Assembly (NCBI GenBank): GCA_021325175.1
Contig: JAJPHS010000140.1
Coordinates: 1-64,000, forward strand
Length of the DNA: 64,000 bases
Direction of reading: 5' to 3'
Origin: Terriglobia bacterium
Lineage (GTDB): Bacteria > Acidobacteriota > Terriglobia > Bryobacterales > Bryobacteraceae
The position numbers and the translations under genes are program-made. Positions 35,891 to 42,156 of this stretch are shown here, piece by piece (position 1 is the first letter of the stretch; every line of letters begins with the position of its first letter). Below the pieces are notes generated by a model that was not told where the DNA came from, did not search any database, and saw only the letters and a program-made list of their open reading frames with translations.

Positions 35891-35908
35891 AGTCTAACGC
35901 GCTAAGCT
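35891..35908. promoter_or_regulatory. Divergent -10 elements for the YtxH-like and DUF2007 genes
   Basis: TAGACT on the minus strand (35896-35891) is 6 bases from the YtxH-like ATG. TAAGCT on the plus strand (35903-35908) is 7 bases from the DUF2007 ATG. Only six bases separate the two hexamers. Confidence 0.45.
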
Positions 35909-35915
35909 CGGATTG

Positions 35916-36413
35916 ATGGACGAACTAGTAACGGTTTTTCGATCGCCGGACGAGAGCGCAGAACAGGATGCCAGCGCGATCGCGGAACTTCTGCGCGAGG
36001 CTGGCATTTCGCCGGTCGTGCTCGACGATGAAGCCCCCGGCGTTCCCGAAGGCGTCTGGGAAGTGCGCGTGCCCGCCGCCGATAGCGCCCGCGCGGAACA
36101 GTTAATCGCCGCCTGGCGCGCGCCTGAAGATGAGTTCTCCAGTCCCGACCGTTCACCCGAGTTGGATTTCATCACGGTGTACAGCTCCGGCGACGGCGGC
36201 GAATCGGAAAGCGAGGCGTTGACCATCCAGAGCCTGCTCAAGGCGAACGGAATCGACGCAGAGATCGCCGGCGTGCGCGGCCCGTTTCCCAATCTGGCCT
36301 GGGAGGTGCGCGTCGCCAAGGAGCACGCCCTGGAAGCGCGGCGGATTATCGAGGAAGCGCGGGCGGCTGGACCCTCCGCCGCCGAAGAGGCCGAAGCCGA
36401 GACAGAAACATAA
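35916..36413 (+). CDS. Tandem DUF2007 (putative signal-transducing) protein
   Basis: A 165-residue acidic cytoplasmic protein with two DUF2007-like units. The first has LVTVFRSPDESAEQDASAIAELL then WEVRVPAADSARAEQLI. The second has FITVYSSGDGGESESEALTIQSLL then WEVRVAKEHALEARRII. The repeat is clear by eye, at residues about 4-68 and 84-150. DUF2007 domains occur near PII-like and membrane proteins, but their ligand is not known. I use ATG 35916 rather than the in-frame TTG immediately before it. TAAGCT 7 bases upstream suggests leaderless translation. The last 68 bases overlap the convergent PEP-CTERM gene. Confidence 0.75.
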   Translation: MDELVTVFRSPDESAEQDASAIAELLREAGISPVVLDDEAPGVPEGVWEVRVPAADSARAEQLIAAWRAPEDEFSSPDRSPELDFITVYSSGDGGESESEALTIQSLLKANGIDAEIAGVRGPFPNLAWEVRVAKEHALEARRIIEEARAAGPSAAEEAEAETET

Positions 36414-37464
36414 GACCCAAACCCGCCAGCGCCAGCGCGACCGTCGCGGGTTCAGGAGCGGAGGCGGCGTCGAGGGAAGAATCCGGCGCTGGCGGATCGA
36501 CCAATAAAACCGCGTGCTCGACGCCGTTCAGCATGGCGGTTCCGGCGATCTCGTTGCTGTCGTTGATCGCGTATGCTGCGGTGATGGTCCAGCCGGGCGT
36601 TCCGAGCAGCGAGTTCAGATCGATCAGCGCGCCGTTCTCGTACAGAAACGCGTGCGTCATAGCGTTGCCGGCGACATACGAATATCCGACCACGTCGCCG
36701 GCGGAGTTGATCCCGTAGGCGTAGCTGCTGTTGCCGCCGAGGGTTCCCAAGTTGATCATCACGCCGCCGGCGTCGAGAAATGCGCTCGAATATCCCGAAA
36801 ATGTCTGCGAATCTCCCACCACTTCCCCGGCATCATTGATTCCCATCGCATAACTGTTGGCCCCGCCCAGTGTTCCGAGAATCGTGAAGCCGGTCTGCGG
36901 CGACCACACGAAACCGCGAAACACGCCTCCGATTTGGCCGTATCCCGCCACTTCGCCCCGATCGTTGATCCCGTATGCCGCTGACCAGCTTCCGCCCGGC
37001 AGCGTCCCCAAATCCGTGACCACGCCGTTTTCTGTGATGAAGGCATTTCCCTGACCGTTGGAGGTCATCATGCCCGCGACCTGGCCGGAGTCGCTTATCG
37101 CCATCGCGTACGACCCCGCGCCGGCGATCGCCTGATTGGCCGAGCCGGTCCAGACGGTCGCATACGCTTCGCCGTTCACATACGCGGTTCCCGCGACCTG
37201 TCCCGATGCGTTCACCCCGCTGGCCGTCCCCTCGCTGGCGTTGCTGTTACTGGTCAGATCGGTCAGGCCCGAGCCGTTGCTCACAAAGGCGTGCTGGTAG
37301 CCGTAGGCGGTCGTCGCCGCGCCCGCGACGAGGCCGTTCGAACTCAGCCCGAACGCCTGCGCGCTGGTCCCGCCGAGCGTTCCCAGATCGTAGACGTTAT
37401 AGATCGGCCCGGCCGCGGCCAAGCTCGCCGCAAATAAAATCGAAGCGAAGCGGATCGAATTCAT
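36346..37464 (-). CDS. HAF-repeat protein with PEP-CTERM sorting signal
   Basis: A 372-residue secreted protein. A signal peptide (MNSIRFASILFAASLAAAG) is followed by about seven HAF-type repeats, for example YNVYDLGTLGGTSAQAFGLS, TDLGTLPGGSWSAAYGIND and INLGTLGGNSSYAYGIN. The C-terminus has the tripartite PEP-CTERM signal: the PEP motif in SAPEPATVALA, a hydrophobic helix, and a basic tail RLRPLRRRRV. Such proteins are cleaved and anchored by exosortase, usually along with exopolysaccharide export. No exosortase gene is present in the window, although an exopolysaccharide cluster lies about 8 kb away. Its coding end overlaps the convergent DUF2007 gene by 68 bases, within the basic tail. Confidence 0.85.
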   Translation of the reverse strand: MNSIRFASILFAASLAAAGPIYNVYDLGTLGGTSAQAFGLSSNGLVAGAATTAYGYQHAFVSNGSGLTDLTSNSNASEGTASGVNASGQVAGTAYVNGEAYATVWTGSANQAIAGAGSYAMAISDSGQVAGMMTSNGQGNAFITENGVVTDLGTLPGGSWSAAYGINDRGEVAGYGQIGGVFRGFVWSPQTGFTILGTLGGANSYAMGINDAGEVVGDSQTFSGYSSAFLDAGGVMINLGTLGGNSSYAYGINSAGDVVGYSYVAGNAMTHAFLYENGALIDLNSLLGTPGWTITAAYAINDSNEIAGTAMLNGVEHAVLLVDPPAPDSSLDAASAPEPATVALALAGLGLMFLSRLRPLRRRRVQPPALPR

Positions 37465-37540
37465 AAATGTGATTCGATTATGCCCGGCAATGTCCCGCGA
37501 TTTAAAGATTCGAGGATACTATATTCGCTGGTACCACGTC

Positions 37541-37570
37541 GCTACCCCATGAATAAAAGAGGGGTAAAGC
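37541..37570 (-). terminator. Hairpin directly after bcp (candidate terminator)
   Basis: GCTACCCC (37541-37548) pairs with GGGGTAAAGC (37561-37570), with one bulged A and a 12-base AT-rich loop, starting immediately after the bcp stop codon. No T run follows on the minus strand. The rest of the 106-base gap up to the PEP-CTERM gene shows nothing else clear. Confidence 0.4.
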
Positions 37571-38014
37571 TTAGCGAAGAGCCTCTAAAACCTGCTCGGC
37601 GTGCCCGTCTGGCTTCACCTTGGAGAAAATTTTTTCGATTTTTCCATCCGCGCCGATCAGGAAGGTGGTTCGCTCGACTCCCATGTATTTGCGCCCGTAC
37701 ATATTTTTCTCTTTCCAGACGCCGTACGCCTCGGCGATGGAGTGATCGGGATCGGGCACGAAGGTGAACTCGAATCCGTACTTCGCCGCGAATTTTTTCT
37801 GAGCCGCTGCTTCATCCGGCGACACGCCGACAATCTCCGCCTGGAGTTTGGCAAACCGGCGCGAGGCGTCGCGAAATTCGCAGGCCTCCCGGGTGCATCC
37901 CGGCGTATCGGACTTGGGAAAAAAGAACAGCACCACAGGCTTGCCGCGGAGATTCGCAAGCTGAAAGGAGCCGGAGCGAATTTCCGGCGCGAGATCGCCA
38001 ATCCCTGGATTCAT
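37571..38014 (-). CDS. bcp: Thioredoxin-dependent thiol peroxidase (bacterioferritin comigratory protein)
   Basis: A 147-residue peroxiredoxin of the Bcp/PrxQ class that reduces hydroperoxides. The active-site region SDTPGCTREACEFRD places the peroxidatic cysteine at Cys40 and the resolving cysteine at Cys45, the atypical 2-Cys spacing of this class. There is no signal peptide, so it is cytoplasmic. I choose ATG 38014. The longer in-frame start at 38065 would run over the promoter and start of the divergent cytochrome gene. TACAAT lies 8 bases before the ATG and there is no ribosome binding site. Confidence 0.92.
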   Translation of the reverse strand: MNPGIGDLAPEIRSGSFQLANLRGKPVVLFFFPKSDTPGCTREACEFRDASRRFAKLQAEIVGVSPDEAAAQKKFAAKYGFEFTFVPDPDHSIAEAYGVWKEKNMYGRKYMGVERTTFLIGADGKIEKIFSKVKPDGHAEQVLEALR

Positions 38015-38022
38015 CTCAGAAA

Positions 38023-38032
38023 ATTGTAAACT
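38023..38032. promoter_or_regulatory. Overlapping divergent -10 elements for bcp and cytochrome c
   Basis: ATTGTAAACT holds TACAAT on the minus strand (38028-38023) and TAAACT on the plus strand (38027-38032), overlapping by two bases. The gaps to the start codons are 8 bases (bcp) and 7 bases (cytochrome c). Both transcripts would be leaderless, and the two promoters should compete for polymerase. Confidence 0.55.
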
Positions 38033-38039
38033 AAACAAT

Positions 38040-38387
38040 ATGCGAATTTTGAGCCACCTCCGCACGACTCTGATCGCCGCCGCCTGCTTTGCGATGATTG
38101 CCGTTGGACCGAACCTGCTCGGTCAGGATAAAGGCGACGCGGCGAAGGGAAAAGAAGTTTTCGACTCGAATTGTTCGGTATGCCACAACGCCGATAGCAC
38201 GGAAAAGAAAATGGGGCCGGGCCTGAAGGGGCTTTTCAAGCGATCCAAACTGGCCAATGGCAAGCCGATGAATGAAGCGAACGTTCGCGCGCAGATCAAC
38301 GAGGGTGGCGGCGGCATGCCGGCCTACAGCGACATGCTGAGCGCGGAAGAAAAAGACAATCTGATCGCGTATTTGAAGACCCTGTAG
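38040..38387 (+). CDS. Secreted class I cytochrome c
   Basis: A 115-residue mono-heme cytochrome c with a signal peptide ending near residue 28 (AMIAVGPNLLGQ). The CSVCH heme site is at residues 45-49, and a probable distal Met ligand is in GGMPAYSDM near residue 98. The GKEVFDSNC lead-in and final EEKDNLIAYLKTL helix match small soluble electron carriers. It is divergent from the peroxiredoxin bcp and just upstream of tRNA-Glu and the succinate dehydrogenase operon. Its partner oxidase is not encoded here. Confidence 0.88.
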   Translation: MRILSHLRTTLIAAACFAMIAVGPNLLGQDKGDAAKGKEVFDSNCSVCHNADSTEKKMGPGLKGLFKRSKLANGKPMNEANVRAQINEGGGGMPAYSDMLSAEEKDNLIAYLKTL

Positions 38388-38411
38388 TAGCGCGCGCCGG
38401 GATCGCGCTGG

Positions 38412-38417
38412 TATTCT
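38412..38417 (+). promoter_or_regulatory. Possible -10 element for tRNA-Glu
   Basis: TATTCT lies 29 bases before the mature tRNA 5' end in a short gap after the cytochrome gene. No convincing -35 is seen. Confidence 0.3.
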
Positions 38418-38446
38418 GAAGGAGCGCGCCATTCGGCTCGCCAAGC

Positions 38447-38524
38447 GTCCCCATCGTCTAGCCCGGCCTAGGACATCGCCCTTTCACGGCGGTAACGGGG
38501 GTTCGAATCCCCCTGGGGACGCCA
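38447..38524 (+). tRNA. tRNA-Glu (UUC)
   Basis: A full cloverleaf can be drawn. The acceptor stem is GTCCCCA pairing with TGGGGAC. The anticodon loop is CTTTCAC with anticodon TTC at 38483-38485, and the T arm contains GGGGGTTCGAATCCCCC. The discriminator is G38521 and an encoded CCA follows at 38522-38524. No integrase or duplicated tRNA end is visible nearby. The 38525-38745 gap between this tRNA and the next gene holds no gene I can support. It is GC-rich with several short inverted repeats around GCCGGC. Confidence 0.96.
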
Positions 38525-38745
38525 CATTTACGCGTGCTTTTGTTACCCGACGTTCAGGAAGTCGCGCTCGTAAACGGGTAGCGGCCGGCCGTTGTTGGCT
38601 CCCTCCTGCGCCTGGCCCTTCAGGCGAACGCCGGCGTTGCCGGCACGCTTTGCCGGGAACGGCCGGCGATGGGCGAGCCGGTTGAAATCGCTTGCTGCGG
38701 AGCGATATTCTGAAATGCTGCACCTCGCTTTGGAGCCTTCCACAT

Positions 38746-39507
38746 ATGTCCTCGATTGATGTTCCGCTGCACGACGGCGGCTTCGGAAAAACTGCGCGTA
38801 GAGATCGCTGGTGGGTCGAGCCGCTGCTGGTCTTCCTGGGATTCGCAACGTTCATCGTATATTCCACCTGGGCCGCGCTGCAGGGCAACAATTACACCTA
38901 CGGCCCGTATTTGTCACCGTTTTATTCGCCGCTTTTAATGACCAGCGCGCCGGGTTGGTGGCCTTCGCTCGTGCCGTTTTCCGCGGCCATGCTGATCCTG
39001 TGGGCGCCTGGCGGCTTCCGGCTGACCTGCTACTACTATCGCGGCGCTTATTACAAAGCATTCTGGGCGGATCCGCCGTCGTGCGCGGTGGGGGAGCCGC
39101 GAAAAACATATTGGGGCGAACGATCGTTCCCGCTCATCCTGCAAAACGTCCATCGTTATTTTCTCTATCTGGCGATTCTGTTCATTTTTATTTTGGCGGC
39201 TGACGCTTATCGCGCGATGTGGTTCGACGGACACTTCGGGTGGGGAATCGGGACGATCGTTATGATCGTGAACCCGATTCTGCTCGGCGGCTACACGTTC
39301 GGATGCCATTCGCTGCGCCATCTGGCCGGCGGGCGGCTGGATGAGATATCGGCCAAGCCGGTTCGCAAGGCGGCCTACGACTGCGTCTCGTGCCTGAATC
39401 GCAAGCACATGCTGTGGGCCTGGATGAGTCTGTTTTGGGTCGGCTTCACGGATCTCTACATTCGCCTGTGCGCGATGGGAATCTGGCGCGATGTGAGGAT
39501 TTTTTAA
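38746..39507 (+). CDS. Succinate dehydrogenase membrane-anchor subunit
   Basis: A 253-residue polytopic protein with about five hydrophobic helices: LLVFLGFATFIVYSTWA, WPSLVPFSAAMLILWAPGG, RYFLYLAILFIFILAADAY, GTIVMIVNPILLGGYTFG and MLWAWMSLFWVGFTDLYI. Candidate heme ligands are His in QNVHRYF and in CHSLRHLAGG. It precedes sdhA by 9 bases and is clearly part of that complex. Its sequence does not look like the short SdhC/SdhD pair of proteobacteria; it resembles the single large anchor found in some Acidobacteriota and Actinomycetota. I use ATG 38746 because the 18 residues upstream of it are unlike a membrane-protein start. Confidence 0.75.
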   Translation: MSSIDVPLHDGGFGKTARRDRWWVEPLLVFLGFATFIVYSTWAALQGNNYTYGPYLSPFYSPLLMTSAPGWWPSLVPFSAAMLILWAPGGFRLTCYYYRGAYYKAFWADPPSCAVGEPRKTYWGERSFPLILQNVHRYFLYLAILFIFILAADAYRAMWFDGHFGWGIGTIVMIVNPILLGGYTFGCHSLRHLAGGRLDEISAKPVRKAAYDCVSCLNRKHMLWAWMSLFWVGFTDLYIRLCAMGIWRDVRIF

Positions 39508-39516
39508 AGAAAAACC

Positions 39517-41331
39517 ATGCCGGAATATCAGAAATTCGAATTTGACGTTTTGGTCGTTGGAGCAGGCGGAGCGGGATTACGCGCCGCGATTGAGGCGTCA
39601 GCGGCGGGAGTGAAGGTCGGGGTAGTGTCGAAATCGCTGCTCGGCAAGGCGCATACGGTTATGGCCGAAGGCGGGATGGCGGCGGCGATGGGCAACGTGG
39701 ACGATCGCGACAACTGGCGCGTCCATTTCGCCGATACCATGCGCGGCGGCCAGTATCTGAATAACTGGCGCATGGCGGAGCTGCACGCAAAAGAAGCTCC
39801 CGCGCGCGTGAAGGAACTCGAAGCCTGGGGCGCGATGTTCGATCGCACCAAAGACGGCCGCATCCTTCAGAGAAACTTCGGCGGGCATCGCTATCCGCGC
39901 CTGGCGCACGTCGGCGACCGGACGGGCCTGGAGATGATCCGCACCTTACAGGATCACGGCATTCATCAGGGCATCGATTTTCATATGGAAACGACGGTCC
40001 TGACGTTATTGAAGGATGGAGAGCGCTGCGCCGGAGCGTTCGCCTACGATCGGGAGCGCGGGCGCTTCAAATTGTTTCACGCCAAAGCGGTGGTGCTGGC
40101 GACGGGCGGCATCGGTCGGGCGTTTCAGATCACTTCCAATAGCTGGGAGTATACGGGCGATGGTCATTCGCTCGCCTATCATGCGGGAGCGGAACTGCTC
40201 GACATGGAATTCGTGCAATTCCATCCGACCGGCATGGTTTGGCCGCCGAGCGTCCGCGGCATTCTGGTGACCGAGGGCGTGCGCGGCGAAGGCGGAGTGC
40301 TGCGCAACAAGAACGGCAAGCGGTTCATGTTCGACGACATTCCGGAGAACTACCGTTCGCAGACCGCCGACAACGAAGACGAGGGCTGGCGCTACACGCA
40401 GGGGGACAAGAGCGCCCGCCGCCCGCCGGAATTGCTGACGCGCGATCACGTGGCGCGCTGCATTCGCCGCGAGGTGAAGGAGGGCCGCGGCAGCCCGCAC
40501 GGCGGCGTGTTTCTCGATATCGCCTGGATTAAAGAGAAGATTCCGAATGCGGCCGAGCACATCAAGAAAAAATTGCCGAGCATGTATCACCAGTTCAAAC
40601 AGCTCGCCGATGTCGATATCACCAAGGAGCCGATGGAGATCGGTCCCACGATGCATTACGTGATGGGCGGGGTGAAGGTGGACGCGGAGACGCAGATGTC
40701 CAACGTGCCGGGCCTTTTCGCCGCCGGCGAGTCGGCGGCGGGATTGCACGGAGCCAACCGGCTGGGCGGAAATTCGCTGTCGGATCTTCTGGTGTTCGGC
40801 AAGCGCGCCGGCGAATTCGCCGCCAAATACGCGAAAGAGCACGGAGCCGGCGAGATCCACAACGATCAGGTGGAGGAGACGGCGTGCTGGGCGCTGGCTC
40901 CGTTTGAGCGCGGGCCGGGCGGCGAAAATCCTTATGCCATCCAGCATGAATTGCAGGAAATGATGCAGGATCTGGTCGGGATCGTGCGGCGGCAGGAGGA
41001 AATGGAGCGCGCGCTGGAGCGAATCCAGGAGCTGAAGGCTCGCGCCGCGCGGGCTGGCGTTGGCGGAAATCGCGAATATAACAACGGCTGGCACACCGCG
41101 CTCGATTTGCGGAATCTGCTGACGGTGGCCGAGATCGTGGCGCTCGCCGGCCTGACGCGCAAGGAAAGCCGTGGCGCGCATTTTCGCGACGATTATCCGC
41201 AGAAAGACGAGCGTTGGGGCGGCGTCAATCTGGCCGTAAGCAAGGGCGCCGATGGCGCGGCGCGCATTGAGGAGATCCCCGTAAAACCGATGCCCGAGGA
41301 GTTGAAACAAGTGATCGAGGAGAACAAATGA
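39517..41331 (+). CDS. sdhA: Succinate dehydrogenase/fumarate reductase flavoprotein subunit
   Basis: A 604-residue FAD subunit that interconverts succinate and fumarate. The dinucleotide fold VLVVGAGGAGLRAA begins at residue 11. The FAD-linking histidine is expected at His46 in GKAHTVMAEGG. Substrate-site motifs include GHRYPRLAHVGDRTG near 127, QFHPTGMVWPP near 233 and the GGVKVDAETQMSNVPGLFAAGE segment near 387. The C-terminal domain carries the AGLTRKESRGAHFRDDYP motif. It is the middle gene of a three-gene operon, and its stop overlaps the sdhB start. Direction of the reaction cannot be read from the sequence; aerobic oxidation is the default inference. Confidence 0.94.
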   Translation: MPEYQKFEFDVLVVGAGGAGLRAAIEASAAGVKVGVVSKSLLGKAHTVMAEGGMAAAMGNVDDRDNWRVHFADTMRGGQYLNNWRMAELHAKEAPARVKELEAWGAMFDRTKDGRILQRNFGGHRYPRLAHVGDRTGLEMIRTLQDHGIHQGIDFHMETTVLTLLKDGERCAGAFAYDRERGRFKLFHAKAVVLATGGIGRAFQITSNSWEYTGDGHSLAYHAGAELLDMEFVQFHPTGMVWPPSVRGILVTEGVRGEGGVLRNKNGKRFMFDDIPENYRSQTADNEDEGWRYTQGDKSARRPPELLTRDHVARCIRREVKEGRGSPHGGVFLDIAWIKEKIPNAAEHIKKKLPSMYHQFKQLADVDITKEPMEIGPTMHYVMGGVKVDAETQMSNVPGLFAAGESAAGLHGANRLGGNSLSDLLVFGKRAGEFAAKYAKEHGAGEIHNDQVEETACWALAPFERGPGGENPYAIQHELQEMMQDLVGIVRRQEEMERALERIQELKARAARAGVGGNREYNNGWHTALDLRNLLTVAEIVALAGLTRKESRGAHFRDDYPQKDERWGGVNLAVSKGADGAARIEEIPVKPMPEELKQVIEENK

Positions 41332-42068
41332 TGTCCACGGCGACGTTTCGCATCTGGCGCGGCAATGCCTCCGGGGGCGGGTTCAAGGAGTATCGGACCG
41401 AAGTCGAGAGCGGAATGGTGGTGCTCGACGTGGTGCACCGGATTCAGGCGACACAAGCCAATGATCTGGCGGTGCGCTGGAATTGCAAGGCGGGAAAATG
41501 CGGGTCGTGCAGCGCGGAGATCAACGGCCGGCCGCGTCTGATGTGCATGACGCGTTTGAGTCAACTGAATCTTGAGGAGCCGGTGACGGTGGAGCCGATG
41601 CATACCTTCCCGCGCATCAAGGATCTGGTAACGGATGTTTCCTGGAATTATCGGGTGAAGGAGCGGATTCCGAAGTTCGTGCCGCGCAAGCCCGATGCGA
41701 CCGACGGAACGTGGCGCATGCAGCAGGCCGACGTGGATCGCGTGCAGGAATTTCGCAAATGCATCGAATGCTTTTTGTGCCAGGATGTGTGTCATGTTTT
41801 GCGCGAGCATCACCTGCACGATAAATTTATCGGGCCGCGGTTTCTGGTGTACGCGGCGGCGATGGAGATGAATCCGCTCGATACGCAGGATCGTTTGGGC
41901 GATCTGCGGGAGAATTGCGGCATCGGATACTGCAATATCACCAAGTGCTGCACGAAGGTCTGTCCGGAAGAGATCAAGATCACCGATAACGCGATTATTC
42001 CTTTGAAAGAGCGCGTTGTCGATGAATATTACGATCCGCTGCGGCGTCTGTTTAAAGTCTTCCGGTAG
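41328..42068 (+). CDS. sdhB: Succinate dehydrogenase iron-sulfur subunit
   Basis: A 246-residue subunit carrying three Fe-S clusters. The plant-type [2Fe-2S] ligands lie in NCKAGKCGSCSAEI with a downstream LMC. The [4Fe-4S] site is in CIECFLCQDVCHV near residue 144. Further ligands are in CGIGYCNITKCCTKVCPEE near 198-216. It passes electrons from the flavin to the quinone. The start ATG overlaps the sdhA stop (ATGATG); a second ATG directly follows and may be used instead. Confidence 0.93.
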   Translation: MMSTATFRIWRGNASGGGFKEYRTEVESGMVVLDVVHRIQATQANDLAVRWNCKAGKCGSCSAEINGRPRLMCMTRLSQLNLEEPVTVEPMHTFPRIKDLVTDVSWNYRVKERIPKFVPRKPDATDGTWRMQQADVDRVQEFRKCIECFLCQDVCHVLREHHLHDKFIGPRFLVYAAAMEMNPLDTQDRLGDLRENCGIGYCNITKCCTKVCPEEIKITDNAIIPLKERVVDEYYDPLRRLFKVFR

Positions 42069-42077
42069 AATGAATTC

Positions 42078-42149
42078 ATGGCGGCCACCGCGCTTCGGCG
42101 GGCCGAATGGGCGGGCCGCGAGCCCGAGTCCCTGATCGTGCCAAACTGA
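42078..42149 (+). CDS. Possible 23-codon leader peptide before the Hsp70-like gene
   Basis: A short frame, ATG to TGA, fills most of the 88-base gap between sdhB and the Hsp70-like gene. A TAGAAT hexamer (42066-42071), overlapping the sdhB stop, lies 6 bases before its ATG, matching the leaderless pattern seen elsewhere in the window. The peptide (MAATALRRAEWAGREPES and five more residues) has no recognisable feature. It may be chance. Confidence 0.2.
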   Translation: MAATALRRAEWAGREPESLIVPN

Positions 42150-42156
42150 AAATAGC

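Noticed and set aside
38447-38745. Possible integration site at tRNA-Glu
   Set aside because: No integrase, no repeated tRNA 3' end and ordinary housekeeping genes on both sides.
38484-38891. Minus-strand frame across tRNA-Glu and the following gap
   Set aside because: It ends in a translated tRNA sequence and has no domain. Such frames are common false positives at tRNA genes.
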